From contig SFID01000046.1 of the NCBI GenBank assembly GCA_004555425.1, positions 1-16,243 on the forward strand: DNA of 16,243 nt. The letters are read 5' to 3'. This DNA comes from Bacteroidales bacterium (GTDB lineage: Bacteria; Bacteroidota; Bacteroidia; Bacteroidales; Bacteroidaceae). The notes under the pieces were generated by a model, which was not told the origin of the DNA, did not search any database, and saw nothing but the letters and a program-made list of their open reading frames with translations. Positions within the stretch are counted from its first letter, which is position 1. Each line of letters begins with the position of its first letter. A program made the translations under genes and the position numbers. Positions 1-7,127 of this stretch are shown piece after piece.

Positions 1-37
1 TTCCAACTTCCGATGTATTTCTTCCTTTATAATGGGG

Positions 38-83
38 CAAAAAAAGAGGAAAGAACCCCGTGTTTAGGGCTCTTTCCTCTTCG
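38..83 (-). ncRNA. Putative ~45-nt hairpin RNA of element A, ending in an intrinsic terminator
   Basis: Directly after the promoter, the minus strand forms a 13-bp stem (67-79 with 46-58, one G.U pair) around an 8-nt loop (59-66), followed by seven T residues (45-39). The arrangement of promoter, about 5-8 nt, stem-loop and U-run would give a transcript of about 45 nt. The same layout in element B with a compensatory stem change supports a selected RNA structure. It could equally be an attenuator or leader for a gene left of the window. Confidence 0.5.
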
Positions 84-89
84 CTAGTA

Positions 90-121
90 CAAAGATAATA
101 TATTTTTCTGCGAAAAGCAAA
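90..121 (-). promoter_or_regulatory. Promoter of element A (TTTG-N20-TATCTTTG)
   Basis: On the minus strand, TTTG (118-121) and TATCTTTG (90-97) are separated by exactly 20 nt. This fits the known Bacteroidota housekeeping promoter consensus TTTG-N19-21-TAnnTTTG. Both boxes and the spacer length are kept in the inverted copy at 15566-15597. Transcription would start near 83 and run leftwards into the hairpin at 46-79. Confidence 0.7.
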
Positions 122-209
122 TCGCTTTAACATTTCGCAACAATCTATGAAGTGTTAAAAGACGAGTTTTGCACACTTGAGGGCTTGCGATGTGTTATAT
201 TACGAGGGA

Positions 210-453
210 CGGGTTTGGGCCGCTTTTAAGCGTTTCGTTGTGACGAAAAAACGCAGCCTGGGATGAGTCGGAGAGGGAATCCCAAATCCTCATTGAATAA
301 ATTCCTAATTCTTCCTAAAAATCAAAGGAAAAGGGTCCGTGCGAGCCAAAAATCACAGCCGTATCGCCTGCCAATCCGCGGAAAAGCCCTACCTTTGCAC
401 AACAAATAGCAATCAGCCAATTCATAACCTATAATAATTAAAACAAAAACCAA
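210..453 (+). promoter_or_regulatory. Intergenic region and promoter upstream of the TPR lipoprotein gene
   Basis: A -7 box TACCTTTG lies at 390-397, placing the start of transcription near 404 and leaving an AT-rich leader of about 50 nt. No clear -33 TTTG is visible. Further upstream are weak inverted repeats: CGCTTTTAAGCG at 221-232 and TGGGAT/ATCCCA around 259-284. No gene is apparent between element A and the lipoprotein gene. Confidence 0.5.
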
Positions 454-2163
454 ATGATGCTACACAAAGGTTCTTTGTATCTGTCCATCGCGTTGGCAGG
501 CAGCCTCGTGCTCTCTTCTTGCAGCAAACTTGGCGATCTCTCTGCCGACAACTTCACCGTAACGCCCTCTCCGCTTGAGGCTGTGTCGGGCCAAGTGCCC
601 GTGACCATCAATGGTCGCTTCCCCGAGAAGTACATGAAGAAGAAGGCGGTCGTGACTGTTATTCCCGTGCTTCGCTATCAGGGCGGAGAAGCCAAGGGTC
701 AGCCCGCAACCTTCCAGGGTGAGCGCGTGCTGGGCAACAATCAGGAAATTTCCTATAAGGTGGGTGGCAACTATACGATGCGCAACACCTTTACGTATCA
801 GCCCGCCATGCAGCAGAGCGAACTCTACCTCACCTTCGATGCACGCGTAGGCAACAAGACGGTGAAGGTGAACCCCGTTAAGGTGGCCAACGGTGTTATC
901 GCCACTTCTATGCTCGTAGGCCGCACAGCCGCTTCCTCCAATATGGCTCTCGGTGAGGATGCTTACCAGTACGCTATCGCCCAGACCCAGCAGGCACAAA
1001 TCAGGTATCTGATTAACCAGGCCAATATTCGCACCAGCGAACTCAAGTCTGTTTCCGTACAGGACTTCCTCGGAACCCTGCGCCAGATTAAGAACGACCA
1101 GAAGTGCTATCAGCTCGACAACATCGAGATTTCGGCTTACGCTTCGCCCGAAGGTTCGCTCCAGTTCAATACCCAGCTGGCAGAAAAGCGCCAGAATTCC
1201 TCCGAGGGCTACGTACGTGGCGAGTTGAAGAAGGTGAATATGGATGCCGACATCAACACCCGCTACACCGCTGAGGACTGGGAAGGATTCCAGGAACTCG
1301 TGCAGGCCAGCAACATTCAGGATAAGGATGTCATCCTCCGCGTGCTGTCTATGTACAGCGACCCCGAAGAGCGCGAGCAGCAGATTCGCAACCTCTCTGC
1401 TGGCTTCAAGGAACTCGCCGATGAGATTCTGCCCGAACTTCGTCGCGCTCGCTTGACCATCAATTACAACATTATCGGTCGCAGCGACGATGAAATCCAA
1501 GCGCAGTACAAGGCCGATGCTTCGCAACTCTCTATTGAGGAAGTGCTCTACGCTGCTACGCTCACCGACAACGCCGCCGAGAAGAAGGACATCTACACCA
1601 CGGCTACCCGTCTTTATCCCAACGACTACCGTGCCTACAACAACTTGGCCACGCTCGCCATTGCCGAGGGCAACCTCACCGCTACCGAGAAATATCTGAG
1701 CCAGGCTGCTGAAAAGAATGCCAATGCGCCCGAGATCAACGCCAACCTCGCTCTCCTCGCTCTGGCCAAGGGCAACATCTCGCAGGTCGAAACCTACGCC
1801 GCCCGCGCCACTACTGCCAAGAATTACAACGAAGTGATTGGCAACCTCCATATCTTCACTGGCAACTACGCTCAGGCTGCTCAGACCCTCAAGGGTTGCA
1901 AGACCAACTCTGCCGCTCTCGCACAGATTCTCTCGAAGGATTATGCCGCTGCTGCCCAGACGCTGGCCAACGTGCCCAATCAGGATGCCACTACTTCCTA
2001 TCTGAAGGCCATCGTAGCCGCTCGTACGAACAACAACAGCGCCGTGCTCAGCAACCTCAGAGATGCTTTTGCCAAGGACGCTTCCTTCAAGGCAATGGCT
2101 GCTAAGGACCTGGAATTTGCCGCCCTCTTCGGTGACGCTGCTTTCCAGAACCTCGTTCGCTAA
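454..2163 (+). CDS. TPR-repeat lipoprotein with an OmpA-like motif
   Basis: This encodes a 569-residue predicted lipoprotein. Residues 1-22 form a signal peptide ending in the lipobox L20-S21-S22-C23, so the mature protein should be lipid-anchored at Cys23 in the cell envelope. Residues about 30-150 look like a beta-rich region. Around 218-260 a stretch with ISAYASPEGS followed by N..LAEKR resembles the OmpA C-terminal peptidoglycan-binding motif. From about residue 385 onward Ala- and Asn-rich helical repeats (YPNDYRAYNNLA and NAPEINANLALLALAKGN) are typical TPR units, a fold used for protein contacts. The function is inferred only: an envelope scaffold linking to peptidoglycan. The start at 454 was chosen because it follows an A-rich leader; ATG 457 would also retain the signal peptide. 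It appears monocistronic, with a promoter at 390-397 and a terminator at 2183-2219. I cannot assign a gene name. Confidence 0.9.
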   Translation: MMLHKGSLYLSIALAGSLVLSSCSKLGDLSADNFTVTPSPLEAVSGQVPVTINGRFPEKYMKKKAVVTVIPVLRYQGGEAKGQPATFQGERVLGNNQEISYKVGGNYTMRNTFTYQPAMQQSELYLTFDARVGNKTVKVNPVKVANGVIATSMLVGRTAASSNMALGEDAYQYAIAQTQQAQIRYLINQANIRTSELKSVSVQDFLGTLRQIKNDQKCYQLDNIEISAYASPEGSLQFNTQLAEKRQNSSEGYVRGELKKVNMDADINTRYTAEDWEGFQELVQASNIQDKDVILRVLSMYSDPEEREQQIRNLSAGFKELADEILPELRRARLTINYNIIGRSDDEIQAQYKADASQLSIEEVLYAATLTDNAAEKKDIYTTATRLYPNDYRAYNNLATLAIAEGNLTATEKYLSQAAEKNANAPEINANLALLALAKGNISQVETYAARATTAKNYNEVIGNLHIFTGNYAQAAQTLKGCKTNSAALAQILSKDYAAAAQTLANVPNQDATTSYLKAIVAARTNNNSAVLSNLRDAFAKDASFKAMAAKDLEFAALFGDAAFQNLVR

Positions 2164-2182
2164 ACATACACCATACATATAT

Positions 2183-2219
2183 ATAAGGGCCGTACCTCCA
2201 CTGGTGCGGCCCTTATTTT
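2183..2219 (+). terminator. Intrinsic terminator of the TPR lipoprotein gene
   Basis: A stem of 14 bp (2183-2196 with 2203-2216, one U.G pair, core AAGGGCCG/CGGCCCTT) surrounds a 6-nt loop. It overlaps an ATTTTG tract 20-50 nt after the stop codon. Confidence 0.85.
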
Positions 2220-2241
2220 GATCTACTTCCCGCCTTGAAAA

Positions 2242-2278
2242 ATTACCAAGGCTTGGAAATGCGATTACCAAGGCTTGG
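2242..2278. repeat. Two direct copies of ATTACCAAGGCTTGG, 22-bp period
   Basis: Identical 15-bp copies lie at 2242-2256 and 2264-2278. Each contains an odd-length palindrome, CCAAG-G-CTTGG. The 22-bp period puts both on the same helical face, about two turns apart. They lie between the upstream terminator and the ung -7 box (2335-2342), so they could be a paired operator; no regulator is identifiable. Confidence 0.6.
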
Positions 2279-2334
2279 TGAAAATTTTAGGTAGGTTCTT
2301 GCGATGCAGGCGCGGCTGTGTGGGGGGAATCCCG

Positions 2335-2342
2335 TACCTTTG
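2335..2342 (+). promoter_or_regulatory. ung: Probable -7 box of the ung transcript
   Basis: TACCTTTG matches the Bacteroidota -7 consensus. No convincing -33 TTTG is seen at the right distance. The resulting leader to ATG 2460 would be about 110 nt. Confidence 0.45.
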
Positions 2343-2355
2343 TAACGGCTTGAAG

Positions 2356-2403
2356 GGGAGGGCAGCGCCTTGATGGTTGAGGGCGCTTGGCCGCTTACCT
2401 CCC
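2356..2403 (+). other. Structured leader hairpin upstream of ung
   Basis: GGGAGG (2356-2361) pairs with CCTCCC (2398-2403), enclosing AGCGCC (2364-2369) paired with GGCGCT (2382-2387). It is not followed by a T-run, so it does not look like a terminator. It may affect translation or RNA stability of the ung message. Confidence 0.35.
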
Positions 2404-2459
2404 TCGCTGGTTGGTTCTAACGCCTTCTGCCCATATTATTATTCCTTTTGTGATTGATT

Positions 2460-3122
2460 ATGCAAGTAAAGATACACCCTTCCTGGGCCGCGCGCTTGCA
2501 GTCGGAGTTTGATGCCGACTATTTTCAGGCGCTGACGGAATTTGTGCGTGCCGAGTACGCTGCTGGCCCGTGCTATCCGCCAGGCCCGCAGATATTCAAT
2601 GCGTTCAACCTGTGCCCCTTCGAGAGCGTGCGCGTGGTCATCATCGGGCAGGACCCCTATCATGAGCCGGGCCAAGCCGAAGGGCTGTGCTTCTCCGTGG
2701 CCGATGGCGTGGCGCATCCGCCTTCGCTGCAAAATATCTTCAAGGAAATCAGTGCCGACCTCGGTCGCCCCGCTCCGCAGAGTGGCAGTTTGCGGCGCTG
2801 GGCCGAGCAGGGTGTGCTCCTGCTCAACGCCACGCTGACCGTGCGGGCTCATCAGGCGGGTTCGCACCAAGGGCGCGGTTGGGAACGCTTCACCGATGCC
2901 GTCATAGCCCGCCTGTCGGCCGAGCGCGAAGGCTTGGTCTTCATCCTGTGGGGCAGTTATGCCCAGCGCAAAGGGGCTGTGGTGGACCGCTCGCGCCACC
3001 TCGTCCTCTCCTCTGCCCATCCCTCGCCGCTCAGTGCCTATCGCGGATTCTTCGGCAACCACCATTTCACGCTGACCAACGATTATCTGGTTCAGCATGG
3101 CCAGCCGCCCATCGACTGGTAA
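2460..3122 (+). CDS. ung: Uracil-DNA glycosylase, family 1
   Basis: This enzyme removes uracil from DNA by hydrolysing the N-glycosidic bond, the first step of base excision repair after cytosine deamination or dUMP misincorporation; it acts in the cytoplasm on the nucleoid. The 220-residue length is normal for bacterial Ung. Family 1 motifs are intact: the water-activating loop GQDPYH at residues 63-68 (catalytic Asp65), LLNATLTV around 121-128, and the minor-groove loop HPSPLSAYRGF at 187-197 with catalytic His187. The start was set at ATG 2460 rather than the in-frame TTG at 2454, because family members begin a few residues before the conserved N-terminal region. The DUF3109 gene follows after 71 nt with no terminator, so the two are probably co-transcribed. 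Confidence 0.97.
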   Translation: MQVKIHPSWAARLQSEFDADYFQALTEFVRAEYAAGPCYPPGPQIFNAFNLCPFESVRVVIIGQDPYHEPGQAEGLCFSVADGVAHPPSLQNIFKEISADLGRPAPQSGSLRRWAEQGVLLLNATLTVRAHQAGSHQGRGWERFTDAVIARLSAEREGLVFILWGSYAQRKGAVVDRSRHLVLSSAHPSPLSAYRGFFGNHHFTLTNDYLVQHGQPPIDW

Positions 3123-3193
3123 GGGCCGCGCTGCCCCTCGTGCTCGTGCTCTCTCCCCTTCTTCCCCGTATCACCCCAAAACCAAGAACCACC

Positions 3194-3799
3194 ATGTCTC
3201 TCCCTCCCATCATTCAGGTAGGCAACGTCCTCCTTTGTTCCGATATTCTGACCGAATGCTTCTGTTGCGACCTCGATGCCTGCAAGGGTGCTTGCTGCAT
3301 TGAAGGCGATGCTGGCGCGCCCGTTACGCCCGAAGAAATCGCCCACCTCGAGGACGTCCTTGAGGAAATCCGCCCCGAACTGGACCCCGAGGCCCTAGCC
3401 GTCATCGATGCACAGGGCGTGGCCTATACGGACGAAGAGGGCGACCTCGTCACTAGCATTGTGCGCGGCAAGGACTGCGTATTCACGTGCTACGATGCGG
3501 CTGGCTGCTGCTTCTGCGCCACCGAGCGGGCCCATCGAGAAGGGCGCACGAAATGGTGTAAACCCATCTCGTGCGCCCTCTATCCCATCCGCGTCAAGCA
3601 GTTCAAGGGCGGCCTCATCGGCCTCAATTATCATCGTTGGAATGTCTGTCGCCCTGCCGTGCAGAAGGGCCGCGAACTCGGCCTGCCCGTTTATAAATTC
3701 CTGCGCGAGCCCCTGATTCGGCGTTTTGGTGCGCAGTGGTATGCCGAACTGGAGGCCGTGGCCCATGAGGCCCTTGACGGCGAAGCGGCGGAGCAGTGA
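3194..3799 (+). CDS. DUF3109 family Cys-rich protein
   Basis: This 201-residue protein has the hallmark of the DUF3109 family: an N-terminal Cys cluster (CFCCDLDACKGACC, around residues 22-35), a central group (CVFTCYDAAGCCFC), and later CKPISCALYP and a Cys in NVCRP. Such spacing suggests binding of zinc or another metal, related in style to YkgJ-type putative Zn/Fe-chelating proteins; no enzymatic function is established. There is no signal peptide, so it is likely cytoplasmic. ATG 3194 was chosen because the open frame upstream of it only overlaps ung out of frame and shows no family similarity. The gene follows ung on the same strand and converges with the WbqC-like gene, leaving only 12 nt between stop codons. 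Confidence 0.9.
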   Translation: MSLPPIIQVGNVLLCSDILTECFCCDLDACKGACCIEGDAGAPVTPEEIAHLEDVLEEIRPELDPEALAVIDAQGVAYTDEEGDLVTSIVRGKDCVFTCYDAAGCCFCATERAHREGRTKWCKPISCALYPIRVKQFKGGLIGLNYHRWNVCRPAVQKGRELGLPVYKFLREPLIRRFGAQWYAELEAVAHEALDGEAAEQ

Positions 3800-3811
3800 T
3801 AGCGGTGCGGC

Positions 3812-4456
3812 TCAGGCTGGCAGCCCGTCCATACTGTCGCGCAGGACGAGGCGCGTCTCGGGGCCCATGTTGAAGAGCAGGTCCACGATGCTGAGGTGGG
3901 GCTGGAAACCCGTACGCTCGCGGAATACTTGGTAGTATTCCTGTGGGCGGTAGTGCGCATCCAGCGCAGGCGAGAGTTTTGGCCGTATCCGTTCGCGCAG
4001 GTCTTCGGCCTGGAGGGCCGTGGCATCAGCGTAGCCTTCGGTGAGGCGGATGTCGGGGTGGAGGTCCAGCAGGTCGAGGAGGGTGTGGAGCAGGGCCGTA
4101 TTGAAATCCATCAGCCGGTCCCACGGTTTTTCGTAGAGTGGCAAAATATCGGGCGCATAGTAATCAAAGAAAGGGCTGCTCTCGTACGCACTCGTCAGGG
4201 CGATGGTGTGCTGATGGCGCCAGTCGCCGTGGTTGCTCAGACGGATGTCGCGGGTGGCTGTGTGCCCCTTAGTTTTGTCGTGTACGATGGGGAGCGTCAG
4301 CGCAAGCGGCCCATCGGGACCCGCAATGATGCAGCGGTTGCGGTAGGTTTGCTTCACGTAGTGGTCGTAGCCTTCAAGGTAAACCGTTTGGGCAGCATAG
4401 AGGCGCGCGAAATAGTGGATGGGCGGCAGATAGGCGGAGGTGAGTAGAATATTCAA
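3812..4456 (-). CDS. WbqC-like family protein
   Basis: This encodes a 214-residue protein resembling the WbqC-like family. The N-terminus ILLTSAYLPPIHYFARL followed by YVKQTYRNRCII and LPIVH, and later NHGDWRHQH and ESSPFFDYY, is the recurring Bacteroidota pattern. Family members are linked to O-antigen or polysaccharide biosynthesis loci elsewhere, but the reaction is unknown. The start codon appears to be TTG (4454-4456 on the minus strand). An in-frame stop lies 15-17 nt further upstream and there is no ATG near the conserved N-terminus. It is the last gene of the dapB-lepB-lepB2 block in orientation, but a terminator and a repeat element separate it from lepB2. Its expression may therefore depend on a promoter inside or just after the repeat. 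Confidence 0.85.
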   Translation of the reverse strand: MNILLTSAYLPPIHYFARLYAAQTVYLEGYDHYVKQTYRNRCIIAGPDGPLALTLPIVHDKTKGHTATRDIRLSNHGDWRHQHTIALTSAYESSPFFDYYAPDILPLYEKPWDRLMDFNTALLHTLLDLLDLHPDIRLTEGYADATALQAEDLRERIRPKLSPALDAHYRPQEYYQVFRERTGFQPHLSIVDLLFNMGPETRLVLRDSMDGLPA

Positions 4457-4539
4457 GGGGTAGGGGAGGTGTTAGAGCGGAAAACATAGACATAGGTGCT
4501 TGGCCTATGCAAAAGAAAGCGAACTGGCAGAAAGAATGC

Positions 4540-4729
4540 AGGTAGATTCTATAAATTAGTTTCATTGGAAGGTAGTATCTCCATTGGGCTTGGATGTATT
4601 TCCGCCTCTCGCACCATATCTTTTTGTTTTTCATTCAGTCACGTAGCCCGCTACGCTCCTTCATGTAAAACAAAAACCTATGGCACGATAGGCAAAAATT
4701 CATCGCAAGCTAATTTATAGAACCTACCT
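4540..4729. mobile_element. MITE-like palindromic repeat element (190 bp)
   Basis: Terminal inverted repeats of 20 bp with one mismatch (4540-4559 and 4710-4729, AGGTAGATTCTATAAATTAG) bound a non-coding core. Inside is a second imperfect palindrome: a poly-T/poly-A rich pair around 4614-4634 and 4662-4685, flanking the perfect hairpin CGTAGC-CC-GCTACG at 4642-4655. The size, long imperfect palindrome and lack of coding capacity fit a MITE or REP-like element. The best flanking direct repeat (CAGAAA at 4528-4533 and 4731-4736) is offset and unconvincing as a target-site duplication. No transposase is in the window. Confidence 0.65.
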
Positions 4730-4737
4730 ACAGAAAT

Positions 4738-4779
4738 AGCGCAGGCGGGAGGGGTCAATCGGCCCGTCCCGCCTGCGCT
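4738..4779. terminator. Terminator hairpin after lepB2
   Basis: A perfect 13-bp stem, AGCGCAGGCGGGA (4738-4750) with its complement (4767-4779), surrounds a 16-nt loop. On the minus strand it is followed by ATTTCT, on the plus strand by TTTTCTT, so it could work in either direction. It lies a few nucleotides beyond the lepB2 stop. Confidence 0.75.
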
Positions 4780-4783
4780 TTTC

Positions 4784-5329
4784 TTATTGATTCCCTTCTG
4801 GCATGCGGCGACAGAACCGTTTCGGGCGGAGGCAACTGTGCCAAGGGGCATGGGGTATGACGGAATAGGTGATAAGCAAGGGGCGGCCCACAAGGTCGGC
4901 GTGGTGCAGCAGCACGTTGCCAGCCGCGTAGATGCCTTTGGGAAGGATGTATTTGCGGTTGGGGTGGGCAGGGTCGGCAATGGTATCGCTGGGAAGGGCC
5001 GTGACCTGCACGAGGCAGTACTTGCCCGAGCCGCTAGGTTGCTCTGCCACGCACCATTCACCGCGCTTGGGCGTCTGTGCAAAGAGGTGGCGCGCTCCGT
5101 TCTTGGTCTGCAAGGGCAGGCGAAGCCCATAGGCCGTCCTACCTACGAGCAGGCGGTCGCCCTGATGCAGCCCAGGCATAGAGGCAGGGGTGTCGATGGC
5201 CACCTGCGTGACAAAGCAGCCGCGCACCACCAGCAGCACCAACAGGGCTACGAGCAGTGCAGGCAGGAATCGCTTCAGTGCGAGCAGCACGAGCGAAGGA
5301 ATACGTTTGCCGAGGATATATCGTTTCAT
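4784..5329 (-). CDS. Degenerate signal-peptidase-I paralogue (S26 family), probably catalytically inactive
   Basis: This 181-residue membrane protein has an N-terminal hydrophobic segment (about residues 20-38) followed by an S26-like core. The serine box is recognisable as PASMPGLHQGDRLLVGR, with the nucleophile equivalent Ser50. The region matching the lysine box of LepB (KRxVGLPG) reads VQVTALPSD, so the general-base Lys is replaced, at about Val107. The GDNRxxSxDSR box is missing, although the following strand (HHADLVGRPLLITYS) aligns with PEDHIVGKPLFVW of the neighbouring LepB. It follows lepB by 28 nt on the same strand, so it is likely co-translated. I infer a tandem duplicate that lost peptidase activity and may be a pseudoenzyme or partner of LepB. 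A short divergent but active peptidase is less likely. Confidence 0.8.
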   Translation of the reverse strand: MKRYILGKRIPSLVLLALKRFLPALLVALLVLLVVRGCFVTQVAIDTPASMPGLHQGDRLLVGRTAYGLRLPLQTKNGARHLFAQTPKRGEWCVAEQPSGSGKYCLVQVTALPSDTIADPAHPNRKYILPKGIYAAGNVLLHHADLVGRPLLITYSVIPHAPWHSCLRPKRFCRRMPEGNQ

Positions 5330-5357
5330 AGAAATAGGACAGCGTCTATGAATCTAC

Positions 5358-7037
5358 CTATTTAATGTCGCCCACCCACTTGAACAGGCGGCTCCAGCGC
5401 ACTTTGCCGTCCAGCCAACCATAGTCGGGCGACAGGCTGAGCCATACGAAGAGCGGTTTGCCAACGATATGGTCCTCGGGCACGAAGCCCCAGAAGCGCG
5501 AGTCGGCAGAATTGTCGCGGTTGTCGCCCATCATCCAGTAATAGTCCATCTTGAATGTGTAGGAAGTGGCCACTTTGCCGTTGATCAGAATCTTGCCGTT
5601 CTTCACCTGTAGGTCGTTGTCTTCATAGACGCGGATGCAGCGCTCGTAGATGGGCAGGTTGTCGAGTGTGAGGCGGATGCTTTTGCCCCGCTTGGGTATC
5701 CAGATGCCGTCCTTTCCGCCATAGTTGGCCGTGGTCCAGTCCTTCTGGAGATTGAGCGGGAAGAGTTCTTCGCTGGCAGGCAACGGATAACGCTTGGGGT
5801 TGGGTTGTATGATACCGCGCTGGGTGAGTTCGTGGAGCACCTTGCGGGTCATGGAGAAGCCAAAGCCATTCTCAAAATACATAAACTCCTCGCCCGTGAT
5901 GCCCAGTTCCTTGATGGTTTCCTCGCTGGGCATTTCCAGAAGTTTTACGTCGTAGCGCAGTTGCATTTCCTCGGGCCAGAACATAGGCTTTCCGTCTAGG
6001 AAGATAGTGTCGCCGCAGATTTTGAGCCGCTGTCCGGGCAGGCCCACGCAGCGCTTGACATAGTTTTCGCGGCGGTCGGTGGGGCGGGCAATCACCTCGC
6101 CAAATACATCGGGGTTACTCTTGATGACGTTCGAACCTACGTTGTAGATATACGCATATTTGCGCAGGCGGCCTTCGGCTGTCGAGTCGTTGAAGGCGGG
6201 TAGGGGATGGCCCGCTTGTGCGGCTTCGGCCAGTTGTTGGTAACCGATGCTATAGGCCATGCTGTAGTAGTCGCGTGCCAGGTAGTCCTCGGCCGTAGCC
6301 ACCGTGTCGCCCGAGGGATAATTGAATACGACGATGTCGCCCAGTTCTACCTGTCCCAGTCCTTTCACGCGGCGATAGTCCCAATGGGGGTACTCCAGGT
6401 AACTCTTGCAACCGAGGATGGGCAGCGTGTTTTGGGTCAAGGGCATCGTCAGCGGCGTTTGCGGAATGCGGGGTCCGTAACTGAGTTTCGACACGAGGAG
6501 GTAGTCGCCCGTGAGCAGGGTTTTCTCGAGGGAGGATGAGGGAATGACGTAGTTTTGGAAGAAGAACTGGTTGAGGAAATACACGCCGATGAGTGCGAAA
6601 ACGATGGCGTCCACCCAACTCATGATAGAGCGGACGGCCGGGCTCTTGGCGGATTTCCACCATCCCCATTTGATTTTCTTGGAAATATAAACGTCGTAGA
6701 TGAAGGGCAGGACGAGCAATCCCCACCAAGATTCCACCCAGTAGAGGAAGGCAAGGTAGAGAGCGGTCACAATGGCGAACTTCACCCACTGCTTGTGGCG
6801 CGTTTTGCAAGGCTTGGCGGGTTGCTCGGGCTCTTCTTTGGGTTGCTCGGGCTGCTTAGCGGGCTGCTCGGAAATACTTGTCGGCTTATTCGTAGTCGGT
6901 TCTGGGTTAATCAGTCCCGTAGGCTTTTTGTCCTGTTCGGGTTGTTCCGTTTCGGCAGGAGTTTGCTGCGTGGTGGGTTGCTCGGCAGGATTCACAGCCT
7001 CTTCGGGCTTTTCTATTTCGGGATGCTTTTCTGTCAT
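5358..7037 (-). CDS. lepB: Signal peptidase I with N-terminal Pro/Glu/Gln-rich extension
   Basis: This inner-membrane serine protease cleaves Sec/Tat signal peptides from exported proteins. At 559 residues it is much longer than E. coli LepB (about 324). The first 80 residues are a low-complexity Pro/Glu/Gln/Thr-rich tail. Hydrophobic segments follow at about 84-118 and 140-160. The catalytic boxes are intact: PSSSLEKTLLTGDYLLVSK with Ser169 as nucleophile, NYVKRCVGLPG with Lys328 as general base, and the GDNRDNSADSRFWGFVPEDHIVGKP region near the C-terminus. Large inserts between the boxes are common in Bacteroidales LepB. It lies 90 nt downstream of dapB and 28 nt upstream of the degenerate paralogue. 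The stop is TAG. Confidence 0.96.
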   Translation of the reverse strand: MTEKHPEIEKPEEAVNPAEQPTTQQTPAETEQPEQDKKPTGLINPEPTTNKPTSISEQPAKQPEQPKEEPEQPAKPCKTRHKQWVKFAIVTALYLAFLYWVESWWGLLVLPFIYDVYISKKIKWGWWKSAKSPAVRSIMSWVDAIVFALIGVYFLNQFFFQNYVIPSSSLEKTLLTGDYLLVSKLSYGPRIPQTPLTMPLTQNTLPILGCKSYLEYPHWDYRRVKGLGQVELGDIVVFNYPSGDTVATAEDYLARDYYSMAYSIGYQQLAEAAQAGHPLPAFNDSTAEGRLRKYAYIYNVGSNVIKSNPDVFGEVIARPTDRRENYVKRCVGLPGQRLKICGDTIFLDGKPMFWPEEMQLRYDVKLLEMPSEETIKELGITGEEFMYFENGFGFSMTRKVLHELTQRGIIQPNPKRYPLPASEELFPLNLQKDWTTANYGGKDGIWIPKRGKSIRLTLDNLPIYERCIRVYEDNDLQVKNGKILINGKVATSYTFKMDYYWMMGDNRDNSADSRFWGFVPEDHIVGKPLFVWLSLSPDYGWLDGKVRWSRLFKWVGDIK

Positions 7038-7057
7038 TGGGGATGGTTGTTTGGGTT

Positions 7058-7091
7058 CGTGCTACTCCTTAAATATACGTGCTACTCCTTA
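7058..7091. repeat. Two direct copies of CGTGCTACTCCTTA between dapB and lepB
   Basis: Identical 14-bp copies lie at 7058-7071 and 7078-7091, a 20-bp period, in the 90-nt gap between the dapB stop and the lepB start. No promoter consensus is obvious nearby. It may be a local duplication. Confidence 0.6.
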
Positions 7092-7127
7092 TTATATATA
7101 TAGGTATAGGGAAGGGGTTTCGCAGGG

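Larger units (their letters stand above)
1..209 (-). repeat. Element A: 209-bp dispersed repeat, inverted relative to 15478-15686
   Basis: Read on the minus strand, this segment matches 15478-15686 end to end, roughly 85% identical by eye and the same length (209 bp). Similarity stops abruptly just after the shared TTACGAGGGA end. The left end touches the window edge, so the element may continue outside. It contains, on the minus strand, a consensus Bacteroidota promoter (90-121) followed at once by a GC-rich hairpin with a T-run (38-79). No plausible ORF lies inside. It is probably one copy of a genome-dispersed non-coding element, but this cannot be shown from one window. Confidence 0.8.
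4457..4783. other. Repeat-bearing intergenic region between lepB2 and the WbqC-like gene
   Basis: No credible gene is present; short ORFs here are translations of the repeat arms. Reading from right to left it holds the lepB2 terminator hairpin (4738-4779), the palindromic element (4540-4729), and a small hairpin CATAGG/CCTATG (4491-4509). Confidence 0.7.

Noticed and set aside
460..2271. Large minus-strand ORF (603 residues) opposite the TPR gene
   Set aside because: Shadow of codon bias; no signal peptide, motif or promoter, and the plus-strand protein has clear domains.
4528..4736. CAGAAA as target-site duplication of the MITE-like element
   Set aside because: The copies sit at different distances from the terminal repeats, so they do not delimit the element.
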